Origin: Algoriphagus algorifonticola
GTDB lineage: Bacteria > Bacteroidota > Bacteroidia > Cytophagales > Cyclobacteriaceae
DNA length: 64,000 bases
Direction: 5' to 3'
Assembly (NCBI RefSeq): GCF_007655305.1
Contig: NZ_VLOG01000034.1
Span: 18,666-82,665, forward strand
Shown: one piece after another, positions 16,814-26,045 of the stretch
Layout of the letters: the number at the start of each line of letters is the position of its first letter
How positions within the stretch are numbered: position 1 is the stretch's first letter
Made by a program: the position numbers and the translations under genes
Notes under the pieces: generated by a model
Seen by the model: the letters and a program-made list of their open reading frames with translations, nothing else
Database searches by the model: none
Told to the model about the DNA's origin: nothing

Positions 16814-17194
16814 TCACGCTCTTGAATGAATCGCCACCCTATTTCCTTCTGTATCTAAAAACACTCCCATATAGCCTACGTCCTCCGAAATCATGCGTTT
16901 GTCAATTTGTATTTTTCCTCCTGCAGCCTCTACTTTTCCCAATTCTATCTGACAATCTTCCGATGAAAAATAGATCAAAGCCCCTGCATGCCCACTAGTC
17001 TCATAAAAATGCTCATGATATACTAAGCTTCCTCCTGCTCCTTTTCCCGTTTCATCCCAAGGAAACCAGGCCATTTGAAAATCTCCCATGATTTGCTTGT
17101 TTAGCTTGCAGTCAAATACAGACTCGTAAAATTTGATGGCTCGATCCATATCATTGACCGGAATCTCAAACCATCCTACAGTGACAGTCTTCAT
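16814..17194 (-). CDS. VOC (glyoxalase-like) family protein
   Basis: Seen: 126 residues with the paired beta-alpha-beta-beta-beta units of the vicinal oxygen chelate fold. The first motif is VGWFEIPVNDMDRAIKFYESVF, and the C-terminal half ends with VGYMGVFLDTEGNRVAIHS. Candidate metal-side residues are visible (Glu10, Glu58 region, Glu116 region), but the full ligand set cannot be assigned. Known: this subgroup includes glyoxalases, dioxygenases and many uncharacterised proteins. It is on the same strand as the beta-propeller gene 42 nt upstream and could share its transcript. Confidence 0.88.
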   Translation of the reverse strand: MKTVTVGWFEIPVNDMDRAIKFYESVFDCKLNKQIMGDFQMAWFPWDETGKGAGGSLVYHEHFYETSGHAGALIYFSSEDCQIELGKVEAAGGKIQIDKRMISEDVGYMGVFLDTEGNRVAIHSRA

Positions 17195-17236
17195 AGTTTT
17201 GGGGTTATAATTTTATAAATTGTTTCACTACTCTTT

Positions 17237-18277
17237 CTATACTCTCGTAAGTTTAATGGGATAGGTCTTTCCAGCATTCCATTGACACACATAGATATTT
17301 TCATCCTGATCAATACAGACATCATGGCAATGTTTGAAAATTGGATCTGATTGAACCATCAGTTGAAGTTCCCCATTTCGGTACTCTGGAGCTGTTCCGC
17401 CGGGATTTGATACTACTTGATTATCCTTATCCAGAATTGTCACAAATCCTGAATTATCCATTTGCTCTAAGTATTTCAGCCTCGACCAACAGACACCTGC
17501 ATACAGATTTTCACCATGAATTACAGGGCGGCATACGAAAGCACCTGGTAAAAAGATGGTTTCTAAATATTCCCCATCCATGGTAAATCTCTTAAAAGAA
17601 TTATGTCCTCTTGAGGTACAGATCAGGGAAGGTTCCTTGCCTCCACGCTTATCTACCGCTACCCCATGAGCGGTCTTAAACTGCGCATCTCCATGTCCAT
17701 CCCCTCCAAATTTTCGAATGAAATTTCCCGCTTTATCATATTGTAAAAAGTATTGAGAACCATAGCCATCGGCAATGTATAAATCTCCATTGGGAGCGAC
17801 CGCTGTCTCTGTAGGTGTCCATCTCATTTTTTCATCATAAATACCCTCTTTAGCGGGCATAGGGATTTCTGAAACCACCACACCACTCAGAGTAGTTTTG
17901 ACAACTCTCCCACCATTATCAACGACCCATAAATACTCGGTGTCTCCCTCATCTACCAAAGTCAATCCATGAGCTGCATTCAAACCCAGAGTCCAGGTTT
18001 CCAACAGTTTTCCATCTTGATCATAAATGATTACATTATTTTTAGGCTCATCTGTCAAAAGAATCATCCTGCCTTTTCTGTCCATGACCATCTCATGACA
18101 GTTGACCACGGGAACTTTAGTAGGGTCTAAATTACCCCATTTCATATCTACTTTGTAGGTGAAATCTCCATGACCTAAGATTTGATCTTGTGCTGCAAAT
18201 AATGAAAAGTCAGGTTTAAGGCTCATAGCTAAAGTGATCAGGGAGGAATTTTGGATAAATCTTCTTCTGGAATTCAT
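17237..18277 (-). CDS. Tat-exported NHL/6-bladed beta-propeller protein
   Basis: Seen: 346 residues beginning with a twin-arginine motif, SRRRFIQ, and a moderately hydrophobic stretch, which suggests export of a folded protein. Repeated NHL-type blades follow, with segments such as MDRKGRMILLTDE, DLYIADGYGSQYFLQYD, HGVAVDKRGGKE and DVCIDQDENIYVCQWN. Conserved His and Asp residues recur at blade tips, as in NHL proteins that bind metal or sugars. Its ligand or activity is unknown. It is divergent from the second exported isomerase gene (128 nt between starts) and followed by the VOC gene, so this set may be another small carbohydrate-related locus. Confidence 0.85.
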   Translation of the reverse strand: MNSRRRFIQNSSLITLAMSLKPDFSLFAAQDQILGHGDFTYKVDMKWGNLDPTKVPVVNCHEMVMDRKGRMILLTDEPKNNVIIYDQDGKLLETWTLGLNAAHGLTLVDEGDTEYLWVVDNGGRVVKTTLSGVVVSEIPMPAKEGIYDEKMRWTPTETAVAPNGDLYIADGYGSQYFLQYDKAGNFIRKFGGDGHGDAQFKTAHGVAVDKRGGKEPSLICTSRGHNSFKRFTMDGEYLETIFLPGAFVCRPVIHGENLYAGVCWSRLKYLEQMDNSGFVTILDKDNQVVSNPGGTAPEYRNGELQLMVQSDPIFKHCHDVCIDQDENIYVCQWNAGKTYPIKLTRV

Positions 18278-18405
18278 AGGTGCTGATTTACTTCAAGTTA
18301 GGAAAATGCAGGGAAGATGAAAAATCAACATTCAGAGAATCAGATTATCAATAGTTTGGCGCCGAAAAATTAAATAAATTTAGATATCCCAAACATGATC
18401 AAACC

Positions 18406-19230
18406 ATGAAAAGGCTCATTTTAAGTTTTATTCTCGCTTTTTTTTCATTTCAAATGAATGCACAGGAAATTGCATTACAACTCTATTCCCTCAGAAATCA
18501 AATTCCTCAAGACCCGGAAAAGTATCATCAAATGATTGCTGACTGGGGAATCTCTGCACTAGAAGGATTAGGCAGGCATGAAATGTCCGAATTTGAATAC
18601 TTGAAACTATTAGAAGAAAATGAGCTGGACATAGTTGGAGTTGGGGCTGATTTCAATCAGCTGGCAAGAGATCTAAATCCCATCATTGCACAAGCCAAGC
18701 TTTATGGTGCTAAGTATGTGACCTGCTACTGGATTCCTCATGAAGAAGGTCCCATTTCTCTGGATGAAATCAAATTGGCCACTGCGTTATTTAACCAAGT
18801 AGGTTTAGAGTTGAAAGAACAAGGACTGACTTTTCTCTATCATCCCCACGGATACGAATTCGCCAAAGCTGGAAATGGAGTGGTAATGGATTACATGTGG
18901 AAAAATGCTGAAAATTTCGCTTTCAACATGGATGTGTTTTGGGTGAAAATGGGTGGTGGAGATCCGCTGAAAATTATGAAAAAATACAAGGGAAAATTCC
19001 CTCTCCTTCACTTGAAGGATCGAAAAACAGGTACTCCAGGATCTATGGACGGACATGGAGATGTGGAAACCAATGTTGTCTTAGGCACTGGAGATATTGA
19101 CATTGCAGGCATCATCAAAGAAGCCAAAAAGCAAGGCACAAAGTATTTGGTCATTGAAGATGAGAGTAGCAGATCAGTAGAACAAATCCCTCAATCTGTA
19201 ACATTCATCAAGAAGCAACTCGAAAAGTAA
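18406..19230 (+). CDS. Exported sugar phosphate isomerase/epimerase-like protein, paralogue
   Basis: Seen: 274 residues with a signal peptide cleaved around MNAQE, then the same TIM-barrel motif set as the gene at 8776-9642: LYHPHGYEF, FNMDVFWVKMGGGDP, FPLLHLKDRKTG and YLVIEDESSR. The shared spacing shows the two are paralogues. A metal-dependent sugar isomerase/epimerase-type activity in the periplasm is inferred from family. It ends only 5 nt before the end of the convergent TRAP large permease gene. Confidence 0.88.
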   Translation: MKRLILSFILAFFSFQMNAQEIALQLYSLRNQIPQDPEKYHQMIADWGISALEGLGRHEMSEFEYLKLLEENELDIVGVGADFNQLARDLNPIIAQAKLYGAKYVTCYWIPHEEGPISLDEIKLATALFNQVGLELKEQGLTFLYHPHGYEFAKAGNGVVMDYMWKNAENFAFNMDVFWVKMGGGDPLKIMKKYKGKFPLLHLKDRKTGTPGSMDGHGDVETNVVLGTGDIDIAGIIKEAKKQGTKYLVIEDESSRSVEQIPQSVTFIKKQLEK

Positions 19231-19235
19231 TTTAC

Positions 19236-20531
19236 TTATACTCCGAATAATCTTGGCAACCACAGTGAAATCTCAGGAAACAGCATAATCAAAATCAGGG
19301 CTAAAATCATTGCAAAAAAGAATGGCAATAAGGGCTTTAGAACTTTCTGAATGCTCGTTTGGGCAACTCCCACTCCTATGAATAATATGGAGCCTACAGG
19401 TGGAGTGCATAAACCTATGCAAAGATTCAATACCATCATTATCCCAAAATGAACTGGATCTACTCCCAATGCAGTGACAACAGGTAAGAATATCGGAGTG
19501 AAGATCAATACAGCTGGAGTCATGTCCATAAATACACCTATAAATAGCAAGATCAGATTAATCATGATCAAAATCACGAAGATATTATCGCTTAAAGAAA
19601 GGAGCGAATTCGAGATATTTTGAGGAATTTCTTCCGCAGACATTACCCAAGACATAGCCATAGAAGTTGCAATCAACAGCATTACAACGGCAGTAGTTTC
19701 GGCTGATTTCAGCAATACAGAAGGCAACTCTTTTACTTTTAGCTCTCTGTAAATCAAAGAAAGTCCTAAAGCATATAAAACTGCGATTGCGGATGCCTCT
19801 GTAGCAGTAAATACTCCCGCGATAATCCCTCCTATGACTACAATCAATAGAAATAAACTAGGGATTGCACGCCAGAAAGTTTTGAATAACAAAGCCATAC
19901 TAGACCGCTCACCTGAGGGCAGCTTTTTGATTTTCACCATAACAGCTGCTGTGATCATTAGCAATAGCCCCACCAATAAACCCGGTAAATATCCGGCCAC
20001 AAAAAGAGCCGCTACTGAAACACCTCCCGAAGCCAAAGAATATACAATTAAGACATTAGAAGGCGGAATAATCAGACCTGTGGTGGAAGAGGTGATATTT
20101 ACAGCAGCCCCCAGCTCTTTGGGATATCCCTCCTTTTCCATTCTTTTCCCTAAAATCCCTCCCATAGAAGATGCAGCTGCCACTGCTGAACCCGCGATAG
20201 CTCCCATCAGCATTGCTGCTATGACATTCACATGAAGTAGACCTCCCGGTAGCCGACCAGTCAGTGCTTTGGCAAACTCAATCAGCCTATTGGCAATACC
20301 TCCTCGGTTCATTAATTCACCTGCCAAAATGAAAAAAGGAATAGCTAAAAGGGAAAAACTATCCAAACCAGTTCCCATACGCTGGGCAATAGTGGTCCAG
20401 GCAGGAACTGTCGCCACAGTCACCATCAATGTCAATAAACTGGATAATCCCAAACTCCAGGCAACAGGTACACCTAAACCTAAAAAGACCAGAAAAGAAA
20501 CCACCAATACTAAAATGCTTAAAGTTTCCAT
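19236..20531 (-). CDS. dctM: TRAP transporter large permease DctM
   Basis: Seen: 431 residues, almost entirely hydrophobic with about 12 membrane segments. Family-typical features are an N-terminal GLGVPVAWSLG, a GGIANRLIEFAKALTGRLPGG-like loop and a PPVGSILFIGVG segment near the C-terminus. Known: DctM is the Na+-coupled translocation subunit of tripartite ATP-independent periplasmic transporters. It is the last gene of dctP-dctQ-dctM on this strand, with a 1-nt gap to dctQ. The divergent uxaA-uxaB genes suggest uptake of a hexuronate or aldonate. Confidence 0.95.
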   Translation of the reverse strand: METLSILVLVVSFLVFLGLGVPVAWSLGLSSLLTLMVTVATVPAWTTIAQRMGTGLDSFSLLAIPFFILAGELMNRGGIANRLIEFAKALTGRLPGGLLHVNVIAAMLMGAIAGSAVAAASSMGGILGKRMEKEGYPKELGAAVNITSSTTGLIIPPSNVLIVYSLASGGVSVAALFVAGYLPGLLVGLLLMITAAVMVKIKKLPSGERSSMALLFKTFWRAIPSLFLLIVVIGGIIAGVFTATEASAIAVLYALGLSLIYRELKVKELPSVLLKSAETTAVVMLLIATSMAMSWVMSAEEIPQNISNSLLSLSDNIFVILIMINLILLFIGVFMDMTPAVLIFTPIFLPVVTALGVDPVHFGIMMVLNLCIGLCTPPVGSILFIGVGVAQTSIQKVLKPLLPFFFAMILALILIMLFPEISLWLPRLFGV

Positions 20532-20532
20532 A

Positions 20533-21024
20533 TTAGGCGGTTTTAAGATTTGATGACAACTTCATGATACTTTCCGCTTGATAAAAAATCACCAAAAGAC
20601 CGCTGAGAGGAATTATGATGTAGACATAGGCCAAGGGTAATTCCAAGGCAGCGGAGGTTTGATCTAAAGTAAAGGTAATGTAAACCAAATTGGTCCCTCC
20701 GATCACCATTGCTACTATTGCAAAAAGCATGACGCAAGCATGGATGATTATTTTTACAAAGAGTTGATTTTTAGAACTCAGTTTTGCCTGAATCAAATCA
20801 ATCGCCAAATGTTCATCTTTTCCGGCCACATAAGCTGCCCCAAGCATCCCCACCCATATCAACATATATCTGGCTAGTTCATCCGTAAAGGCACTTGGGT
20901 TTTGAAAAATATAGCGTGATGCTACCTGCCATGAAACATTAATAACCATCAAAGCCATCAGAATAACCAAGATAATGGCTACAAATCGATCTATTTTATT
21001 TTTTATAGAAGTTAGGGACATCAA
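20533..21024 (-). CDS. dctQ: TRAP transporter small permease DctQ
   Basis: Seen: 163 residues with four predicted membrane spans and the DctQ-typical WQVASRYIFQNPSAFTDELARYMLIW region in the first half. It works with the large permease in the inner membrane. The gene is 8 nt downstream of dctP and 1 nt upstream of dctM, so all three should be one transcript. Confidence 0.93.
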   Translation of the reverse strand: MMSLTSIKNKIDRFVAIILVILMALMVINVSWQVASRYIFQNPSAFTDELARYMLIWVGMLGAAYVAGKDEHLAIDLIQAKLSSKNQLFVKIIIHACVMLFAIVAMVIGGTNLVYITFTLDQTSAALELPLAYVYIIIPLSGLLVIFYQAESIMKLSSNLKTA

Positions 21025-21032
21025 TTTTGGGT

Positions 21033-22025
21033 TTATTGAATTGCTCGAATTGCCTGAACCAACTGGTAAATGTCCGGAGACTGAACTTTCAAGTCTTCAT
21101 ACATGGAGGAAACAGCCTCCCTGAAAGGCCCTTTATCCGGATAAGAAATCTGAACTCCGGCCTTTTTTAATTCATTCAAAGACTCCTCGGTGGCCTCTGC
21201 CCAGATTTTATATTGAAGTTCGGCCGACTCATCCGCAGCCTCCTGAAGCCATTGCTGCTCTTGCTCTGTCAGACTATTCCAAACCTTGGTACTGACAATG
21301 ACTACATCTGGCAAAGCAGTATGCTCATCTATGCTGTAGAATTTACAGACCTCGTAATGCTTGGAAGTGTACAAACTAGGCGGATTATTTTCAGCCCCAT
21401 CCACGATCCCCTGCTGCAAAGCCGTGTATAATTCTCCATACGCTACAGGAGTTGGAGAGCCTCCCATACTTTTTACCATATTGGAAGCAACTGCGCTTTC
21501 CATTACTCGAACCTTCAATCCACTCAGGTCTTCAGGACTTTCTACTGGCTTTTCTTTGGTATAAAAACTTCTTTTCCCCGCATCATAATAACACAGGCCC
21601 CGAAGCCAAAACTCTTCCGGGTCTTGCAGTAATTGCTTTCCGATTTCTCCTTTCAATACTTTATTCAAATGCTCATCATCTCTAAAAAGATAAGGCATCC
21701 CCAAAACTTTCATGGTAGGAGCAAATCCTTCTAAAGCAGCTGACGAAACTTTGGTCATCCCTAAACTTCCAATTTGCAAAAGCTCGACTAATTCCCGCTC
21801 GGTACCCAATTGTTGATTAGGATATACTTTGACGATAATTTGTCCATTGGATTTTTCCTCCAGTCTTTGAGCTAAAAAAAGCATCGCTTCATGCACAGGA
21901 TGGGATGGGACCAAAGCATGTCCCATCTTAATGATTTTTTTACTCTGAGGCCCTTGACAGGAAAGAGTAAAAAGACAGATACAAATAAGTAAGAAAAAGT
22001 AGCTTGGTTTTTTGGGGTATTGCAT
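21033..22025 (-). CDS. dctP: TRAP transporter substrate-binding protein DctP (lipoprotein)
   Basis: Seen: 330 residues with a lipoprotein signal (LFTLSC) in place of the usual cleavable Sec signal, so the binding protein is probably lipid-anchored. The DctP fold is recognised from KMGHALVPSHPVHEAMLF, the GTERELVELLQIGSLGM segment and the LKVRVMES motif carrying the Arg that usually ligates the substrate carboxylate, followed by AVASNMVKSMGGSPTPVAYGELYTALQQGIVDGAENN. It captures an acid substrate and hands it to DctQM. The divergent uxaAB genes make a uronate or sugar acid the likely ligand. Confidence 0.94.
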   Translation of the reverse strand: MQYPKKPSYFFLLICICLFTLSCQGPQSKKIIKMGHALVPSHPVHEAMLFLAQRLEEKSNGQIIVKVYPNQQLGTERELVELLQIGSLGMTKVSSAALEGFAPTMKVLGMPYLFRDDEHLNKVLKGEIGKQLLQDPEEFWLRGLCYYDAGKRSFYTKEKPVESPEDLSGLKVRVMESAVASNMVKSMGGSPTPVAYGELYTALQQGIVDGAENNPPSLYTSKHYEVCKFYSIDEHTALPDVVIVSTKVWNSLTEQEQQWLQEAADESAELQYKIWAEATEESLNELKKAGVQISYPDKGPFREAVSSMYEDLKVQSPDIYQLVQAIRAIQ

Positions 22026-22094
22026 AGCATCAGCTTCTTATCTAACAAGTATAAGTTTTTCCAAGGTCAAATACTCAAAGAATTACGGAATCGA

Positions 22095-22112
22095 TTTTGG
22101 TAAAATCCAAAA
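22095..22112. promoter_or_regulatory. Short palindrome in the dctP/uxaA divergent promoter region
   Basis: TTTTGG-N6-CCAAAA is a perfect 6-bp inverted repeat in the 141-nt gap between divergent transporter and catabolic genes. It is a reasonable operator shape, but so short that chance is a real alternative. No regulator gene is adjacent. Confidence 0.3.
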
Positions 22113-22166
22113 CTCCTAACCTGACATTGCTTAAATTAGGTTTTCTATCAAAAGAATTAGGCCTAC

Positions 22167-23813
22167 ATGAATCCAAAAACCCTTCAAATCAACCCCAATG
22201 ATAATGTTTTAGTAGCCTTGCAAGATCTTTCAGCAGGGGAATCGGTTTTTATGGGAGATTTTGAATTGACTGTCAAAGAGGATATTCCAGCCAAACATAA
22301 ATTGACAATTCAGCCTTTTGAAAAAAATCAGGAAGTAATCATGTATGGGCTATTGGTAGGAAAAGCTACACGGGCAATTCCCGCCGGAGGTCTTTTGAGC
22401 ACCGAAAACATCAAACATCAAGCTGCAGATTTTGAAATCAACCCTTCAGCATATGAATGGAAAAAACCCGATATCAGCCGTTTTGAAAATCGGCTATTCA
22501 TGGGCTATCACCGTTCAGGCGGTCAGGTCGGCACTAGAAATTATTGGCTGGTAATCCCTCTGGTTTTTTGTGAAAATAGAAATGTAGAAACTATCCGAGA
22601 AGCCTTTGCTGAAGAATTGGGATTTGCGAAAAGTAATCCTTACAAGCAATTGGTTAGGGCAATGGCTGATTCTTTCAAAAAAGGAAATATAGAGGAATTG
22701 GATAGATTACAAGCGGGTTCCGTTTCTGAAAAACGGGCGCCCAAACTGTTTGAAAATATAGATGGAATTAAATTTTTGACTCATCAGGGTGGATGTGGAG
22801 GAACCCGTCAGGATTCTGAATCTCTCTGTGCATTATTAGCAGGATATATCAATAACCCCAATGTGGCAGGTGCTACCGTATTGAGTTTGGGTTGCCAAAA
22901 CGCCCAAGTGGAAATACTTCAACAAAAACTAGCTACCATTAACCCATCATTTGATAAGGCGGTTTTGGTTTTCGAGCAACAAAAATCTGGTACTGAGCAA
23001 GAGCTCTTAACAGAAGCCATCAAAGAAACTTTCAAGGCTTTGGTCAAAGCTAATCAAGCAGAAAGAAAACCTGCCCCTCTGAGCAGGCTTACCATGGGAT
23101 TAGAATGCGGAGGTTCAGACGGATTTTCCGGCATCTCAGCCAATCCAGCAGTAGGATATGCTTCAGATCTGTTGGTTGCTTTAGGAGGAAAAACTATGCT
23201 CGCAGAGTTTCCTGAACTTTGTGGCGTAGAGCAGGAATTGATTAATCGCTGTGTGAGTGAGGAAAAGGCAAAAAAGTTTTCCCTCCTGATGAAAGCCTAT
23301 GCTTCCAGAGCTGAAGCAGTAGGCTCGGGTTTTGATATGAACCCCTCACCGGGAAATATCAAGGACGGATTGATCACCGATGCAATCAAATCTGCCGGAG
23401 CTGCAAAAAAAGGCGGAACTTCCCCTGTCACGGACGTATTGGATTATGGAGAATATGCGAGAAAAGCCGGACTCAACTTGCTTTGTACTCCGGGAAATGA
23501 CGTGGAATCCACGACTGCCTTGGCTGGAGCTGGGAGCAATGTAATTTTATTTACGACGGGGCTGGGAACGCCCACTGGCAACCCAATTTGTCCTGTTTTA
23601 AAAATATCCAGCAATCATCAGCTAGCCAAGCGGATGCCAGACATAATTGACATCAATACCGGTTTTATTATTTCCGGAGAAAAAAGCATACAAGAGATGG
23701 GAGAAGAGATTTTAGAAAAAGTAATTGAGGTGGCGAGTGGAAAAATAGATTCGAAAGCCATGCTCTTGGAGCAGGATGATTTTATTCCTTGGAAAAGAGG
23801 AGTTTCTCTTTAA
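22167..23813 (+). CDS. uxaA: Altronate dehydratase
   Basis: Seen: 548 residues. An N-terminal SAF domain (about 1-80) is followed by the UxaA core, with GYHRSGGQVGTRNYW near 113, the HQGGCGGTRQDSE segment carrying cysteines for the metal centre, LECGGSDGFSGISANPAVG and a late LCTPGNDVESTTALAGAGSN. Reaction: D-altronate to 2-dehydro-3-deoxy-D-gluconate plus water. It is slightly longer than the E. coli enzyme, as is usual for the Bacteroidota form with the SAF domain fused. It is followed by uxaB after 25 nt and is divergent from the TRAP genes. Confidence 0.93.
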   Translation: MNPKTLQINPNDNVLVALQDLSAGESVFMGDFELTVKEDIPAKHKLTIQPFEKNQEVIMYGLLVGKATRAIPAGGLLSTENIKHQAADFEINPSAYEWKKPDISRFENRLFMGYHRSGGQVGTRNYWLVIPLVFCENRNVETIREAFAEELGFAKSNPYKQLVRAMADSFKKGNIEELDRLQAGSVSEKRAPKLFENIDGIKFLTHQGGCGGTRQDSESLCALLAGYINNPNVAGATVLSLGCQNAQVEILQQKLATINPSFDKAVLVFEQQKSGTEQELLTEAIKETFKALVKANQAERKPAPLSRLTMGLECGGSDGFSGISANPAVGYASDLLVALGGKTMLAEFPELCGVEQELINRCVSEEKAKKFSLLMKAYASRAEAVGSGFDMNPSPGNIKDGLITDAIKSAGAAKKGGTSPVTDVLDYGEYARKAGLNLLCTPGNDVESTTALAGAGSNVILFTTGLGTPTGNPICPVLKISSNHQLAKRMPDIIDINTGFIISGEKSIQEMGEEILEKVIEVASGKIDSKAMLLEQDDFIPWKRGVSL

Positions 23814-23838
23814 TCGCTTTTAGGATTAGCATAAAGTC

Positions 23839-25257
23839 ATGAAGCCACTCAATCGAAGCCAAATAACAACTCAGTCATTCCCAATTAAAATTCTCCAATT
23901 TGGAAATGGAAACTTTATCCGGGGTTTTCTGGATTGGATGGTTCAAAAAACGATAGATCAGGGATACTTCAAGGGAGGGATTCATATTGTGCAAATCCAT
24001 TCCCCCGCAGTTGACCAAAGAATGCTAGAGCAGAACTGCTTATTTCATGTTGCAGAAATGGGGATTTATGAGCAGAAAAAAATACAACAATACAGCCTCA
24101 TTTCCTGTGTCCAAAACTACTCTTCCATTATTGATTCTTATGATGCCTTTTTGCAGCTAGCTGAAAATCTAGATTTAGAATTCATTTTTTCAAACACCAC
24201 AGAAGCAGGAATCGAGTTTGATCCCAATGATTCTGATTTTACATCCATTCCAAATACATTCCCAGGCAAACTCACCGCCTTATTATATAGAAGATTTCAG
24301 GTATTTGAAAAAACAGATAAGCCTCTTGGAATTATCCCGCTGGAATTACTTGAAAATAATGGGGATTTATTAAAATCCTGTGTCCTTAAATATGCTAAAC
24401 TGTGGGGATTGTCGGACGCTTTTACCCAATGGCTGGATTCTTATTGTATTTTCTGTAATACTTTGGTAGATAGAATAGTACCTGGATATCCTAAGAATAA
24501 AGCTATTGAAATTCAGCAGAAAATTGGCTTTGAGGATCAGTTGCTCGTTCAGGCAGAACCCTATTATTTTCTAGCCATCGAGGGAGCAGAGAAATTAAAA
24601 AATCAACTCGGCTGGGAGAAGGCTGGTTTGAATGTAAAATTCGTCAAAGACATCTCCCCTTATCGATTAAGAAAAGTCAGAATACTCAATGGAGCTCATA
24701 CCGCTATAGTTCCTTTTGCTTATTTATCGGGCTGTAGAACCGTCAGAGAATCGATAAACGATGAGCGAATAGGTCAGTGGATCAGAGAACTGATTTTCCA
24801 GGAAATTGTCCCTAGTATGGACTTGGAAGAATCTGAGTTAAAAACATATGCTAAAGCAATTTTAGAGCGATTTGAGAATCCATTTTTAGATCATCAGCTC
24901 GAAAGCATTGCATTAAACAGCATTTCAAAATTTCGTATAAGGGTTCTTACCAGTATTTTAGAATACCATAATAAATTCCAAAAATGGCCCGAGCAGCTGC
25001 TTTTTGCTTTTGCAGCATTAATCCTTTTCTATAAAGGAGATAATCAGGGAAAAACCCTTCCGCTTAAGGATAATCCGGGAATTCTTGAGTTCTTCGTAAG
25101 GTCTTGGAATTTGGAAAATAGATCCGAATCCATTCATACCATTCTTCAAAACCAAAATCTATGGAGACAGGATTTATCTTTACTTCCTGGTTTGGCAGAA
25201 ACCCTATTACAAGCCCTTAAGAAGCTAGAATCAGAGTTAAACAGCTCTGAGGGTTAG
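23839..25257 (+). CDS. uxaB: Tagaturonate reductase (altronate oxidoreductase)
   Basis: Seen: 472 residues of the long-chain mannitol dehydrogenase family. A Rossmann start ILQFGNGNFIRGFLDWM, the FIFSNTTEAGIEF motif, FCNTLVDRIVPGYP and the catalytic-site region KVRILNGAHTAIVPFAYLSG (catalytic Lys and His) are all present. Reaction: NAD-linked interconversion of D-tagaturonate and D-altronate, the step before UxaA. Its 3' end overlaps the convergent mtfA gene by 21 nt. Uronate isomerase and KDG kinase/aldolase, needed to complete the pathway, are not in this window. Confidence 0.92.
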   Translation: MKPLNRSQITTQSFPIKILQFGNGNFIRGFLDWMVQKTIDQGYFKGGIHIVQIHSPAVDQRMLEQNCLFHVAEMGIYEQKKIQQYSLISCVQNYSSIIDSYDAFLQLAENLDLEFIFSNTTEAGIEFDPNDSDFTSIPNTFPGKLTALLYRRFQVFEKTDKPLGIIPLELLENNGDLLKSCVLKYAKLWGLSDAFTQWLDSYCIFCNTLVDRIVPGYPKNKAIEIQQKIGFEDQLLVQAEPYYFLAIEGAEKLKNQLGWEKAGLNVKFVKDISPYRLRKVRILNGAHTAIVPFAYLSGCRTVRESINDERIGQWIRELIFQEIVPSMDLEESELKTYAKAILERFENPFLDHQLESIALNSISKFRIRVLTSILEYHNKFQKWPEQLLFAFAALILFYKGDNQGKTLPLKDNPGILEFFVRSWNLENRSESIHTILQNQNLWRQDLSLLPGLAETLLQALKKLESELNSSEG

Positions 25258-25998
25258 AGGATCTTGCTGCAGTAACATCACCAAAACCTGATACAATTCA
25301 GGCTTTCTGGACTTAAATTCGTCAGGCCTTTCAAAGAAATTTTCCAAGGCAACTGCAAAGAACTCGTGATGATCTACGGCTCCCCTTTCTCTAAAAAAGT
25401 CATCTTCACCTCTTTTCAATAATTCTTTTTCCTCAGACGCCAGCTCCGAATACTCTTGCCAAAGTTTGGGATTAAAAAAATTACTCTCCCCATTGTACTG
25501 GATTTGATTTTCCAATTTTAAAGCATGAGCGATTTCATGAATTCCCAGATTTACGCCATCATGGTCCAATGCAAGCCCTCTTACAAAACATTCCCAGGAG
25601 AGCACAATAATTCCATGTCTTGGATTGACCTCTCCCCTGTGATAAGTTTTTGAAATATTGGAAAAATAGGTATTGGGATAAATCAGAATCTTGTTGAAAT
25701 GCTTGAGCCAAACATTTCTGTAGCCAAAAGTCACTTGCACAATAGTAGCTCCGATAAGGACTTTCATCTCAGCGCTCACTCTATCTAAGCCTCCTCTGGC
25801 GAAAAACCTTTTCTGGGTTAAAATCAGTTGTAATTTATGCCTAAACTCTTTTTGATGAGCCGGTTTTAGATTGGAATAATAGGGGAAATATTTATCAAGA
25901 GTCTCCTTGTCCTCTTGGCTCAGACGATAATGAAAAGTAAGGATCCAAACCTGCCTGAGGACTTCCGAAATAAAAATAAAAAAGCGTGGACCTAACAT
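25237..25998 (-). CDS. mtfA: MtfA-type zinc peptidase (M90 family)
   Basis: Seen: 253 residues from the ATG at 25996-25998. An in-frame TTG further upstream lies in the terminator stem of rny and is not credible. A single N-terminal hydrophobic stretch is followed by the M90 domain with the zinc motif HEIAH (154-158) and downstream acidic residues. Known: E. coli MtfA is an aminopeptidase that binds the glucose repressor Mlc; the Bacteroidota role is unknown. It overlaps the convergent uxaB end by 21 nt. Confidence 0.88.
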   Translation of the reverse strand: MLGPRFFIFISEVLRQVWILTFHYRLSQEDKETLDKYFPYYSNLKPAHQKEFRHKLQLILTQKRFFARGGLDRVSAEMKVLIGATIVQVTFGYRNVWLKHFNKILIYPNTYFSNISKTYHRGEVNPRHGIIVLSWECFVRGLALDHDGVNLGIHEIAHALKLENQIQYNGESNFFNPKLWQEYSELASEEKELLKRGEDDFFRERGAVDHHEFFAVALENFFERPDEFKSRKPELYQVLVMLLQQDPLTLRAV

Positions 25999-26002
25999 GA
26001 TA

Positions 26003-26034
26003 AAAAAAGGCAACCAGTTTCCCGGTTGCCATTA
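26003..26034 (-). terminator. Intrinsic terminator after rny
   Basis: On the minus strand GGCAACC pairs with GGTTGCC around an 8-nt loop and is followed by seven T residues. It sits 12 nt past the rny stop and immediately before the mtfA start. Confidence 0.85.
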
Positions 26035-26045
26035 TATAGATTGTA

